Shown: positions 21,983 to 34,290 of the stretch, piece after piece
Numbering within the stretch: position 1 is the stretch's first letter
How the letters are laid out: every line of letters starts with the position of its first letter
DNA from: Sipunculus nudus
Lineage: Eukaryota; Annelida; Sipuncula; Golfingiida; Sipunculidae
Direction: 5' to 3'
Assembly (NCBI GenBank): GCA_026874595.1
Contig: CM049312.1
Coordinates: 27,521,956 to 27,585,955, forward strand
DNA length: 64,000 nt
The notes under the pieces: generated by a model
The model's database searches: none
What the model saw: the letters and a program-made list of their open reading frames with translations, nothing else
What the model was told of the DNA's origin: nothing
Position numbers and translations under genes: made by a program

Positions 21983-22809
21983 GGTAAATAATCCCCTTCG
22001 GCGAACTCTCGAAAGCACGCTTAGGTTTAATTGATATACGAGTACACTAAAGTTAGGAAACTATGATGTCAATGTAAGTGACCATTCCTGTTTTGATTAG
22101 CGAAATAATCCGGCATATGTTTCCTCCTTGATGTCGGAGTGTATGACAATAAAATTCTTAATAGGATATCGCCTGCATAATGTTCTTTGGGCTTAATGCT
22201 ATATACACCAACAGCTACACACACACACCGACGTGTGCGTCTGTCAGATCATCTTTCTGCTGAAATAGACTATCAAATCACCTTTTTTATTCATTTTTAT
22301 ACTATCAAGTCTGACGCAGCTAGCTACGTTTACTCATAATTGATTCAGAGAGAACCGATCAGGCGTCTATTTCTGAACGAGGCGATTAAGCCAATCAAAG
22401 ACTCGCCGCGTGGATGTCTAATTCGATGTTCAATCAAACGTTTGGCTTTGTTTAAGCATGTCCCGTTTCAGGTACGTGTTCTTGTCGGTTTGTGAACAAT
22501 GTGTGGTTTACATTTTGTTCTTTGGAATTGATAGGCAATTTTGATTTTGTTCAATTTTCACGAAACACTCAAAAGAGCGGCTCGGTTAAACATGGTATGT
22601 GAAAGTGTATAGGTAGCTTAAAATGACTTGAGAGAATATGAAGATGATTTATCTGCTTTTCTCCTTAACTGGATGGAGTTGATTATTTTCATATATTTTT
22701 TTCAGACTTCCATAAATTTTCGGAAGGAAAACGGGTTAAACACATTATGCACAACCCTGGTCATCAATCGTCCATGAATTTACTGATTAGAGTACTCAGT
22801 GACACACTT

Positions 22810-23821
22810 GATCAAGAAAAAAACTGCGTATCCACCAAGTGAAACAGGAAACTGATCAAGAACTGCGTATCACTCAAGTTAAATCAGCAATCCGATCAAG
22901 AACTGCGTGCAAACCGAGCATAAACAACAATCTGATCATGAACTGCGTGTCAACTGTACAGAACCAAGAGTTCGATCAAGACCTGCGTATCAACCAAGAG
23001 TTCCAAGCAATCTGATCAATAACTGTGTATTAACAATGCCGAAACAGCAATCCAGTCAAGAACTGCGTACCAACCCGGTAGAAACAGCAATCTGATCAAG
23101 AACTGTATATCAATTAACCCAGTAAAAACAGCAATCTGATCAAGAACTGTGTATCAACCGAGCAGAAACAGCAATCACATCAAGAACTGCGTATCTACCC
23201 AACAAAAACAGCAATCTGATCAAGAACTGTGTATCAATTAACCCAGTAAAAACAGCAATCTGATCAAGAACTGTGTATCAACCGAGCAGAAACAGCAATC
23301 ACATCAAGAACTGCGTATCTACCCAACAGAAACAGCAATCTGATCAAGAACTGTGTATCAATTACCCCAGTAGAAACAGCAATCTGATCAAGAACTGTGT
23401 ATCAATCAACCAAGCTGAAACAGCAATCCGATCAAAAACTACGTATCAACCGTGCATAAAATACAATCTGATCAAGAACTGCGTATCAACCAAGCAGAAA
23501 CAGCAATCCGATCAAAAACTGTGTATTAACCAAGCAGAAACAGTAATTCGAACAAGAACTGCGTATCAACCGTGTAGAAACAGCAATCTGATCAAGTACT
23601 GCTTATCAACCGTTCAGAAACAGCAATCTGATCAAGAACTGTGTATCAACACAGTAGAAACAGCAATCCGATCAAGAACTGTGTATTAACCAAGCAGAAA
23701 CAACAAACCGATCAAGAACTGCGTATCAACCGTGTAGAAACAGCAATCTGATCAAGTACTGCTTATCAACCGTTCAGAAACAGCAATCTGATCAAGAATT
23801 GTGTATCAACCCCGCAGAATA
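22810..23821. repeat. 40-bp minisatellite, U2 copy
   Basis: Nearly the same array as in U1, unit for unit, with about the same length. It differs by small patches such as the segment near 23000 and the last three units. Confidence 0.92.
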
Positions 23822-24066
23822 GGGAGCAGTCTCGTCAAGACTGCGTAATTACCGTTGAGGAAGTACAAATTAGGAATAACATATACTTTCTGGTCGAACC
23901 GGTAAACCTATATTTCACTGGTTGATTGACATCAATGTTAATGTAACCACAAAAACTCCTGTCAATCATCTGCAAAGATGCCAGAGGCAAACCATTTATA
24001 ACTGCATGATAAGCGCAAACCCTTTGCCTCCAGTTTCAGGGTAAGAAATCAGACATTTCTGCAATA

Positions 24067-25111
24067 ATGGCGGTGTGCTTCGGAAACCGTGAATAAATTT
24101 GGATGATGACAGGCGCTGGTATAAAGTTCTGGTTGGTATACATTGTACTGATACTGCTGGCTGTGTTTGGAATCTCAGGGAACGTCATGGCCATATACGC
24201 GTTCCGTCGTGTGGGTGTCAAAGCACCTTACCAGCTGTTCGCGGTCGCTTTAGCTGTGAATGATTTGGTAATCTGCGCTGTTTGTACACCTACGTTACCG
24301 CTGATGTTTACCGGATTTATTCCAGTGTCTGTCAAAGTGGTTCACTACTCTTTGATTGATTACGTATTTTGCAACAACGCTAATTTCTTTACCCTGATCG
24401 CCGTGTACCGCTTGGTAGCAGTAAGTAAGAAGGTACCGGGACATTTCTCCATGTCGGTCGCCCGCTGGCTATGCGTGGGAACTTTCACGTCTTCTCTTCT
24501 GCCTTTCACGATACTTATCATTGGAGGTTTCGGATACACGGAAGCAGCGTATGGCGGCTGCGTTTATGGCTTGCTTCAGTATTTTCTTGCCTTTGCAGTG
24601 ACGTCAGGGTGTTATGTCACTGTGTACTTACTTATTGGTCCATGTCGACGGAATTTCGTAACCCCAAGTGATGTACCTTCTGTGAGCGCTCAGACTGCAA
24701 TGTCAGATCATGCGCCTATTGCTTCGTCAAGCCAAGGACACAAGGTTTCGTATGAAAAAAAACAGCTTTAATCACTGGGAGTGGGCCAGTGACTGTTAAT
24801 TCCGCGGGGACTGTAGTTGCGCAGAGGCCACGTAACAGAGGTTGCACTGTGCAGCAAATCAAGTTAGGAAAGAATTCTGAGAAAGCCAAGAGAGCGGCAT
24901 TCACTCTTCTTGTGTCTTCTTAATCTGTTTTGCTCCGACCGAACTCGGTGACAAACTTGGATTATTCCCCGACAACATAAGAATTCTACGGTTTCTGATC
25001 TTCATCCAAACTGTTACCAACCCTATTATTTACTATATAACTCAGCCAAAGTTTAAAAATGAGGTGAAACGCGTGTTCAGAAAGTGTTCATCTTGCTTTT
25101 CCTGGGTTTAG
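24067..25111 (+). pseudogene. Rhodopsin-like (class A) GPCR, frameshifted copy in U2
   Basis: The frame is open from the ATG at 24103 for 222 codons, through TM1-TM5 including the segment that is shifted in U1. It is then broken by a 1-bp loss in an A run at 24755-24762 (intracellular loop 3) and a 10-bp loss near 24913-24919 (start of TM6). The two losses together do not restore the frame. The stop at codon 10 after the ancestral ATG is shared with U1. TM6 and TM7 coding remains can still be read out of frame up to the TAG. Apart from the shared stop, the lesions differ from those of U1, so the two copies died separately after the duplication. Confidence 0.9.
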
Positions 25112-25819
25112 AGAGTATGTGTCGAAGTTAACCTAAAGCTGGCCAGCTGTGCAAAGGAAATGTAAATATAAAATAAATAACTCTATAAGCAGTTTATAAA
25201 GTCCAGTCTATGTTTATTAAACTCATTTATTTTTTTCTGTAAATACCAAAGATGTATTATGTGCTGCTCTTCGTGTTCTGATTTGACAAAGATCTCTCAG
25301 AGTCTTTTAATAGCTATTTTGGTTTCTGAATTTGTAATACCAGTCAATGTATGTAACAGTAGGCAAAAGGGCAACAAAGTACAGAAATATTAATTTTAAA
25401 TGAGTAAATTAAGCCCCTCCCTCCCGCCACGGATCGAGAGAACCCTTTTTAAGGCTGACAAGTTTATTTATAAATTAATATTTCGCTACAAATTGTATAG
25501 GGTGATGTTGTTAAGGTTTCAAAGCTCATAAACATCGATTAGATTATTTTGTCAATCCTTTGCCATTTTTTGCGCGAGATCTCCAGTATACGGCTGATTT
25601 TCCTAAACAGTTGTCATAGGTGACAGATTTGCACATAATATTTAATTTTGACCGTGATATTGTATTCAAGGGCGCACATTACTGAACATCTTTCCTATTA
25701 TCGCTCATTTTCGGCGAGGTGGAAGTGGAGAAATAGGGAGGCTTCGAGAGACGGCAAAGTAATAGCAAACATCTAGTTAATTTTTAATTTTTTATAAATA
25801 TGCTTTATTAAATATATTA

Positions 25820-26177
25820 ATAATATATATATATATATATATATATTCATTATAATATATATATATATTCATCATATTATTCTATATTAAAATATATATT
25901 ATATTTTTATCATTTATTATATATAAATATCCTATATTATATACTTATGCTATATTTTTTATATATTATATATAAATATAGATATATCCTTTATATATAC
26001 ATATGATAATTATAAATATATCCTATATATTTATATATATATATATATATGTCCTATGTATAAACATATATTATATATATATCCTTTATTTTTATAGGTA
26101 TGTGTATAAATATATATACTAAATTATATGTAAATATATATCCTATTTATATATATACTCTTTAAAGCAATTTTATG

Positions 26178-26226
<49 letters not shown>
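25820..26226. repeat. AT-rich low-complexity region, U2 copy
   Basis: Counterpart of U1 3838-4226, with different dinucleotide tract lengths. Followed by a C run at 26237-26246. Confidence 0.9.
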
Positions 26227-26227
<1 letters not shown>

Positions 26228-26699
26228 CATTGAACCCCCCCCCCCCTCCCCGAATTTCTTCCCTGCCAGAGATATTTAAACTCCAAATCAGTCAGACTTT
26301 GAACACTAATTCGCGGGTAGTCAGAAGTTGTCCGTGGCTTTCTCCTTGTTCTCCGGTTACCTTTACCCCTGGACACTACCAAAAGCCACAATCCGAGCTA
26401 TGTGATGTATACCTAGCATTAGCTATAATATCCATTTGAACAGTCCATGCCAAGTTGATAGTTAACTCCAAGAGACTGATATGCGCCTATCATATATTTG
26501 ACTTCGATTGAGAACCGGGACACAAGAATATATTATTTATAGCTGGTTGAAGCCTTCTTCTCTGGCTTGTAAGTATATTTGTCAAAACGTTTGTTCAAAT
26601 TGTATTGTAAAAACATGGTAAGTGATGTCAGCCATCCATTGAATGTGCAGTATAAGCTGCTGCCATCTGGTAAGAGACTGAGAAATCAAGCATGTAAAC

Positions 26700-27010
26700 C
26701 ACGGAGCAGGGGGCCTGGACAGCCGAGCGTTTAATTGCCCGACCCTCTCCGCTGACGACCCGGGGTCGATCCCAGGTGTTGCCATAAGAGTGGGTTGTAG
26801 TGGCCCGTCCAAGGTTCTCCGGCTTCCTCCACCCATCTCACTAAACTGGGGTAATTTGTATATACTGTGAACTCTCCTTTAAGCCCGGACCTTCCATTTG
26901 TAACAGACTCAAACTGTCAAACTGTTGGTTGAGTTAGCAGGTCGGACATAGCTTCGGCTATGAGCTATGACCGGCTCGAACACCAACTCCCCTTCAATAA
27001 TAATAATAAC
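26700..27010 (+). repeat. tRNA-headed SINE, U2 copy
   Basis: Same SINE and same position within the unit as U1 4699-5010, so it predates the duplication. B-box-like GGGGTCGATCCC, central TTCTCCGGCTTCCTCC block and AAT tail are kept. Confidence 0.7.
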
Positions 27011-27569
27011 CACAGAGCCATGCTGCATCCTATGATTATGTGATACCGATCTCATGAATGTCATTGCGCCATTAATTAAGAAACTTTAGTGAATATTCAT
27101 TTTCTAGTCATTGATGTATGATCTAGTCATAAGTCTTTAACCGTATTGTATTGTGTTGCAGTAATTTTATTTGTCTGAGTATATTCAGTCTGCGTATTGC
27201 GTCAACAGCAAAATGAATTCCTGTATTTTTATGGGATAAAAAAATATATCTTGCCTTATCTTATCCTGTCCAGACGTTTTAATAAATTATAGTTTGTAGC
27301 AGGAGAAAAAAAAATAAATGTTTGAGACAGGTCATTTTTTTTGCACAGTTGGATGTATATCCATGAGCTTGCGGATTTGTGAGTGAATTATGGTTGCATT
27401 CTGATTTTTGTAGTCTATTTGGTTTCAGATTTAAGTATAATGTCACATTTTTGTATTATGTTGTATCGTATCTTTATTTTGTTATTATTGTGCAATGGAT
27501 TAAATATTCTGTAAAACAATAAGACCATTTTCAGTTTTGACTTCATAAATTTCATATGGATGTATAGAG

Positions 27570-27832
27570 TGAATGAGTGAACCGCTCGCCTCTCTCCGCC
27601 GGCGACTCGGGTTGATCCCAGGCGTGGCTATGAGTATGAGAGTGGGTGGTATAGTGGCCCGTCCAAAGACGATACGTGGTTTTCTCCTGGTCTTCGGGTT
27701 TCATCCACTTCCAAAAACTACAAAACTCCACCATCCAAATGTCTCGATTCAGCTATTATAATTTTTCGTGTGATCCATGTGAAATGGATAAAGTTTATTT
27801 AATGAAGTTGGAAATATTAATAAGGATATAGA
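27570..27832 (+). repeat. tRNA-headed SINE relative, U2 copy
   Basis: Counterpart of U1 5584-5835 with a 6-bp local duplication (GAGTAT/GAGAGT region). Confidence 0.65.
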
Positions 27833-29402
27833 GGCACAAATAGTCCCCAGCCTTGTGTTCAATACCCTTTTGTGATACCCAACATCCCCAAAACTTGTCA
27901 AGAACCACCATTAAATTCATAATACATGCAAAACATAAACTGGATTAAAAAAAAAAGAAAATACAAGATTCGCTTTTTAGTAATCCTGACGACACTGTTT
28001 CAACTCGATGTAGTAGGGATGTAAATTGTAAATCAAACAGAGCAAGAGACCCCAAGGTACAGGTTATCAAAAATAGATGGCCTTCATGGTTATGGCCGAG
28101 AAATATGACTGCAGTTTATCCCTTCGGCTGCTGTTATTGCTAAGATTCTAATAATTGATACTTGATTCACATGAATACAAAAGCCTTATATCAGCCAGGT
28201 ACTTCCGCAACTTTTTTTATAGGGAATCCATCACAGTACCTTTTCAAAGAATTATAGCGAAAAAAATTATTCAATATCTTTGAAAACAGTCTATTTTTGT
28301 CACGACTGAAGTGATAAGGTCACGTGCACTTTATTACAGGCGTTGATTGGACGATGATGGTAGTTGGTACCATAAATATGATAAAATACATGATTAAGGA
28401 TCAACCGGTTGCTAAGGAGGCATTTGAGCTTCAAGGTCACAGTTCAAGGTCAAAAGGTCAAATGTGTTATTTTTTTTTTACAAATAACCTGCACTTGTAA
28501 GCAGAAAAAAATGAGGCTGTACAAAGATATGTTAGTTTTTTTTCTCAAGGAATATATGATTACTAAGATGGATATTGTGAAAACAAATGCCAATTACTCC
28601 TCCGGGTTTATGTTAAAGAACTGAACGAGTCTTGACGCATAACCGTTTCAGTTAGTGTAAGGTTTCAATCAAATGAAAAACGGCACAAATGGTTTGATGT
28701 TATTTAGTTAAATCTTTATGCATTTCATGGTTTCATGCAAGGTCAACGTGCCAAGGGTAAACAAAAGCATAAAGGAAATATAACTGCGTTACAGTATCTT
28801 TATCCATCCGCGATTTTTGTTTAAGGCCTATATGCATTAAGTTAGCAACATTCAGCAGGCATGTGACAAAGAAAATGCATCATATTTTGTATAAAGTTAT
28901 AATTAAGACAGCTGGTGAACTTTAATATTTTCAACTCCCAGGTCAAATTTTAAGAACAAAAGGTCAAATTTTGAAAGTTATATTATTTTCCAAAAATCCA
29001 CATCGATGCTCTAATACATCGCAATACAAAGTCAGATAAGGCATCGATATCCTCAGAGTTCCCTGGTCCTCCGCGCCATGGCCCGCTCCCAATTATAGTT
29101 GAGTTGTGGGTAGGATTAATCCTGTGATTACCTGGCGATAACAAACATCGATTTTTTTCCTGACCGTGCTTGCATTAGATTGCCAATATGGCTGAATTTC
29201 AATATACTGTCTTTTCGGCACAGCCTTGTCCAGCACTGCTTATGGATTTACAAATAGGGCGGGATTAGAATGGGCTGTTAGACCAAATGCTGGGATATGG
29301 AGGGGGCGGCGAAGGTTCCTTTGCGATCTGTCGTTGATTGCAGTCTGGTGTGGGTTTGATTAGAAGATATGAAATTATACTACTCGAATGTCCTGGAACT
29401 TT

Positions 29403-29595
29403 TTCGGCTTTTGGAGCGTGGTAGCGTTATGGTCCGTGCGCTAGACTCGTGACCGCATTGTTGTGGGCTCGCGTCCCAATGTTACCGATTTCCACGCTGT
29501 GAGTCCTAGCCATAGTCTTTACCACAATGGTGAGCCCTCTTCACCCGGGAGGGAATGCAAGTGGTCAAACATGGGCGAAAGGCAAATGGGAGCTA
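29403..29595 (+). repeat. tRNA-derived SINE, U2 copy
   Basis: Keeps the tRNA-like head missing in U1: GGAGCGTGGTAGCGTTATGG covers the A-box region and GGGCTCGCGTCCC the B-box region. The body matches U1 7420-7560, and an (AT)n tract follows. Confidence 0.65.
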
Positions 29596-29597
29596 TA

Positions 29598-29657
<60 letters not shown>

Positions 29658-29659
29658 AA
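29596..29659. repeat. (AT)n microsatellite
   Basis: Dinucleotide tract at the 3' end of the SINE, interrupted by GTAT and CATAT; counterpart of U1 7563-7619. Confidence 0.9.
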
Positions 29660-29780
29660 CAGAAACAGACATTTTGTTTTACCGGTAATTTGAAATCAAG
29701 ACAAATAAGCAGTTTCATTTTAAATTACAGTTTTCACTAAAACCTTAGTATATGAAGCAAAACAATAAATAAATAAATAA

Positions 29781-30056
29781 AAGGTATGGTTCTCAAGCAC
29801 CGCCCGCGTCAATTTTAAACCCCCCCCCCCAAACATCAAAAGCTTTTATTTTGATTTTCAATTGAGACTTAGCAATTTTGAACTGCAGCCGCTCGCACAT
29901 TTCTTTCAAGAAGAAAAAAAACATACAATTTTGATAAAATTTCTTTTGTTTATGATGTGCTCTTACTTGTTTAGCAAAATTAATCTGTTATTATCGATGA
30001 AAAAAACCGGCCGCCCGAATCGATTAATAAAAAAAAGTGCCTGAGATCCAAACCTT
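29781..30056. mobile_element. MITE with ~20-bp terminal inverted repeats, U2 copy
   Basis: Left end AAGGTATGGTTCTCAAGCAC, right end GTGCCTGAGATCCAAACCTT; same element as U1 7725-7991. The poly-C expansion near 29820 is specific to U2. Confidence 0.6.
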
Positions 30057-30544
30057 TTTTTAGCCTAAAATCTAGACTTTAGTTTCGGTTGATTTATAAT
30101 ACTGTACGTTATTTCGTTAAAATTACAGACTATAAAAATATGTCTAACAATGATTATTTGATGTTTTGTGGGTATGACGACATTTAGTTTTAACACACCG
30201 AGCTGTTAGTGAATAAACATGATCTAGGACAGTGCACATGGTAAATATTATGGTGGACACCAGGAATTATCCTAAACCACTGGGACCTCATTAAATACTA
30301 AATAATTAAAGCAATTAATATTATTATGCTTTGGTTTTCAGTAGGGCGTGCCCTTGTAAGGCGTCCATGCACGTAAGTGTTAACGTTTACACAACTAGTA
30401 ATAAACATAGAACGATTGGGTATTCATGACATGTATATACACACATAAACACAGGCGTTCTCATGTTATTGCATACACATGCGCACTCGTGCCATTTCAT
30501 ATACACATTCACATTACCTAATCATTTATAACTACGAATACCTA

Positions 30545-31985
30545 CCGGCTTCTGTTGAAGTTTCTTAATGTGGTGCTCTTTGGCTGAGATCAGGGCTATG
30601 CAGCCGTACATCATAACCGGTCCGATCCAGGCTTTATAAAGGTATATCAAACTTTGGGTTGACATGCCACCTGTCCCTGCTTTTAGCACTCTTCAGCAGT
30701 TTAGTCTGCTTTGACCCTCTGTTCGATATCCTTTATGTGAGCCGCCCATGTGAGTTTCTTATCAACCGTCAGTCCCATAAATTTCATTTCTGGCGCCTTG
30801 CCGGCCTGACTGCCTTTCTGGTGCCTACCAAACTTGCAAGCCTGCGTTTTTATCGCATTGACTCTTACCCGCCATTTGGCGCACCACTTTGTCACTTCGC
30901 CTAGACCTGCCTGTAGCCTGGGAACTGCTCTCTTGCTATGTGTCCATAGTGCAGTATCGTCCGCAAATAGGTACGTCGCTCCCGTGCAGATTCCCCCTGT
31001 CTCGGACAGGCTAGGCATGTCGTTAACGTATATGACGTAGAGCAGCGGGCTGAGAGCTAAGCCCTGCGGTGTGCCGGCGGCGGGTTCGATCTCGTGCGAC
31101 CTAGCGTCACCTACTCTGACCCATAGCTTCCTGTCTCTTAGGAAGGATGAGAGGATCCCCACGGCAGTGCGAGGATGCGAGCCGGCAGTTTAGCCTGCGT
31201 TGCGATCTTATACCTTAATCCGTCCCGGCATACGGCGTCGAAGGCTTTCTCGACGTCTAGGAATACTCCTATAGTGTCATAAGATCGCTGCAGGCTTCGC
31301 CCCACCGACTGTGTCAGCCTGAACAGTTGGTCATTTGTTGCTTCCAGCGCCTTTCCGGCAGTGCTGACTTCCGCTTTTGAGATCGCTCTCAATAGCGGCT
31401 CATCCTCTGCTATTTGAGCATAACAGCTCTCCACCTTTGCCAGAGGTGAGTAAAACTGTTTTTCACCTTTACTTACGTACTGATCAACCACCTCCTGTGT
31501 TCGGTAATCGAAATGGGTTTGCGTCGGGACCTGGTGTATGTTCCAGAGCGTCTCCGCGAACAAGTTGGCCTTGTCCTTTTCCGTACTAGCCACCGATCCC
31601 ATCGGGCCTATTAGGTCTGTCGTTCCGACCAATGGCTTGTTCAGCGAGCCAGTATACTGGTGGACCTTTCGCCAGAATTCGCCCACTGATATTCTGTGGT
31701 CCACACTACTCGAGTACTCGTATCATTCTGCCTTTTTCTGGGCTTTGATTGCATTTTTCACCTTCCGACTAATAGCGTTGCATTGGGATTTTAACTCCTC
31801 TGTTCGGAGTTGGATCTGGAGCCTTCTGATTCGCCTTCTTTCCCTTACAAGCGCTTAAATCGTAGGGGTGAATGACCACCAGTTACGGTTCTTTCGTTCC
31901 ATCATCGGGCACGCTCGATCTAGGCATTCTTTCATCTCAAGGACGGCCTTGAGACTCCCGCCTCGAAACCGAGTATCTGTGCTTT
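30545..31985 (-). pseudogene. Jockey-like LINE fragment (linker plus reverse transcriptase)
   Basis: Read on the minus strand. 31985 to 31700 encodes the linker typical of jockey-type ORF2 (NRNWWSF, then RERRRIRRLQ, then DHRISVGEFWRKVH) with two stop codons. 31700-31150 encodes the first half of the RT, including a DVEKAFDAV block, and a frameshift follows near 31150-31170. 31160-30700 encodes the PQGLALSPLLY block near 31068 and the catalytic FADD near 30955-30966. The thumb (LIYLYKAWIGPVMMYG) follows in another frame to 30545. No endonuclease domain and no 3' tail are present, so the copy is truncated at both ends and dead. Only U2 has it; the corresponding stretch is missing from U1. Confidence 0.85.
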
Positions 31986-32437
31986 TCGAGAAGGCAGAAA
32001 TAGAATATGTGAGCGATCACATTCTAATGTTGAGCAAAGGCTATGTCGAAAAGGTGAAGCAAGAGAAGTTCTACTCAGACCTTAAAATGTGGCTCGACTG
32101 GCAAAAGATCAGTGGTAAGCGGAACCCCAGTATCATCACCCCACTAGAGAAAGTGGAGGAGGGGTATAAAGGCTCCGGAGCTCTGAAGCGCCCGACTGCA
32201 AAAGTAAAATACGGGCCGTCCATCGGACGAGGACGTAAAATGGCGGTCCCGTGTCCAGAAGGGGATGGGCACGTAAAAGACCCCATACTGTTTTTCGATA
32301 GAACAGCAGGCCAGCCTGTTGCCGGCAGTATGGAACCCGGCCCTGTAGAGCCAGCCGTTTGGTGGATAAAAGTTGAGGGGATCCCGAAAGGATCAGGGAC
32401 AAGGCTCCGAGACGTAAAAAACAAGGCTCAAGCATGA
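31986..32437 (+). CDS. Unrecognised ORF in a G+C-rich patch
   Basis: The open frame runs from 31868 to 32437 (189 codons), but its first ~40 codons are antisense to the LINE linker. The distinct part starts near 31986. It encodes a basic, lysine- and proline-rich stretch without transmembrane segments or a motif I recognise. Base composition is clearly richer in G+C than the flanks, which suggests imported DNA. It could be part of the 5' region of a retroelement, for example an inverted 5' part of the neighbouring LINE, but I cannot show this. Confidence 0.25.
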
Positions 32438-32724
32438 TGGCACAAGCACCAGAGAAGGCTCCCGAGAAGGCTCCGATCGGACGAAAACTGTACCTGGTCG
32501 AAAGGGACAAGGCTCAGGGCGGGACTTACGGTAGTTCAGGGATAGTCCAGTGGCGCTCGGACATTACTGGCAAGTTGCTGGGCTCAGGCTCCCGGAAACA
32601 CCTGGGGGATCCTCCGGTGGTAGAAGGTCAGCGAGGGCGGGCCGGACCTGGCTGGCTGGCGTGTCAGTTCTGGCGACCTCAGTGCAAAGAGAGGGATACC
32701 CGAATAGGCAAAACTGCGGCGTAA
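32434..32724 (+). CDS. Unrecognised small ORF overlapping the previous one by ATGA
   Basis: A 96-codon frame whose ATG overlaps the stop of the upstream ORF in the tetranucleotide ATGA. It is rich in Gly, Arg, Lys and Pro and begins with a short APEKAPEKAP repeat. No family recognised. It may be non-coding sequence of the same G+C-rich import. Confidence 0.18.
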   Translation: MMAQAPEKAPEKAPIGRKLYLVERDKAQGGTYGSSGIVQWRSDITGKLLGSGSRKHLGDPPVVEGQRGRAGPGWLACQFWRPQCKERDTRIGKTAA

Positions 32725-32770
32725 GAACCCTAGTTATTGCCTGAGCGGTGTAACTGGCATGTATGTATGT

Positions 32771-33020
32771 ATGGCTTCTGTGGCTCAGGGGTAGAGCGCA
32801 GGTGTGAAAGCCTGGAGATCGTGAGTTCGAATCTCAGCCGAGGGGTTGAGGTATTCACGGTCGGCCCCCATCAAGGGGAGCGTTCTGCAGGCTTAATGGG
32901 AAGAAGGCTGTGTCCCACAGCCGTATATCACACACATACGAGTGCGTCTTTGGGGGTTCCTCGGTGTTATGACCCAGAGTTGCGGTAAACACCGGGCCTG
33001 GGTGACACCAGGATGCAAAA
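32771..33020 (+). repeat. tRNA-derived SINE
   Basis: Head TGGCTCAGGGGTAGAGCG matches the A box and surrounding D-arm; GAGTTCGAATCTC is the B box. The acceptor and T stems do not pair as in a working tRNA, so this is a SINE head, not a tRNA gene. The body runs through GGTAAACACCGGGCC to a short A-rich tail (AAAATAAAAAAAATG). Upstream is a TATG repeat. Found once in the window. Confidence 0.72.
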
Positions 33021-33639
33021 TAAAAAAAATGATAGGAAGTGAGTGCTACCGCCCTGTCAAGTAGTCCAAAACCGAAAAGGAAACTCTGCAGATGTACATA
33101 CTTGGATTAAGAATTAGATAAGTCAGCATTAAAAAATGGAGGCGGTTACCTCCACCAAATAAAAAACAACCTACGAATACTTACAAATGGCCATACATGT
33201 GTATGCTCCAAGACCATAAAACATGCATACGTCTGTCCGTCAGCGTATCGCAATATCTCAAAATCTGTTAAGAAACTTTTACAGTAGGTGATTTCAGAGA
33301 TTTTGCTGAAAGACCAGAACATGGATTTCCTTTTTTTATCACCAAATATTCTCGATGAATCATAATATTTATTGCGATAAGCGCAATTTTAAAACAGGGA
33401 ATTAATCCAAGGAGTGTTTCTAAACCGCAGTCAAATAAAGTCAGTTGTCAGGTGTTTTCAGTGTCATTCATAGAAACCTTTGGTTATCAGAGTTTTAAGT
33501 ATCAAACGATATATCCTAATGAAAAAAATGTAAAGAAGACACGGCTTTAAAACAACCATGAGTCTGAAATAGGAATTGGGTTCAATGTTCATCACTGTCT
33601 ACCTGACACGTAAGTTGCATTATATCGAGCAAGGTTCAA
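33021..33639. other. Non-coding spacer, U2 only
   Basis: A+T-rich; no gene, RNA or repeat structure seen. It is part of the stretch missing from U1. Confidence 0.45.
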
Positions 33640-34290
33640 TTGCACCAAGTAAACGAGCCCGGGTTATACGCACAAAATAATCGAGCCGAGGTTATATGCA
33701 CCGAGTAATCGCGCAAGGGTAAAACGCACCCAGTAATCAATCCAGGGTCTTATGCACCGAGTAATTGAGCCAACGAAAAATGCACCAAGTAATCGATCCA
33801 GAGTTATATGCAACAGAAACCAAGTAATCGGCGCGGGTAATTCGCACCGTCTATCGATCTAGGGTAATACGCACCAAGTAATCGATCCACGGTAATACGC
33901 ACCGACCACCCGATCATGGAAAAATAGGCACCGAGTAATTGATCCAGGGTCATATGCACCGAGTAATCGAGACAGGGTACTTCGCATCGAGTATTCGTGC
34001 CAAGGTTATACGCACCGATCTACACACCGAGTAATCTAGCCAGGGTAATACGCACTGAGTAATCAAAACCGGATGACACGCACTGAGAATTTGAGCCAGG
34101 GTAATATACACAAAGTTATCGTACCGGGGTAATATGTAACAGAACTTCATTTCAGGGTAATACGCACCGAAAATCAATCCAGGGTTTCATGCAATGACTA
34201 AATGAGCCAAGGTTATACGCACCATGTAATCGAGCAAAGGTAATATACACAAAGCGAGTTATCAAGCGAGTTATCAAGCCAGGGTAATAC
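33640..34290. repeat. 28-bp minisatellite type 1, U2 copy
   Basis: Same unit as U1 8037-8650. The first ~390 bases (to 34032) have no U1 counterpart, the next part aligns to U1 from 8035, and a block of several units present in U1 is missing here. Confidence 0.88.

Noticed and set aside
31868-31985. N-terminal part of the 189-codon ORF
   Set aside because: It is antisense to the jockey-like linker on the minus strand, so the ORF start at 31868 is not meaningful.
32772-32843. Possible tRNA gene
   Set aside because: A and B boxes are good, but the acceptor stem does not pair and a SINE body follows directly.
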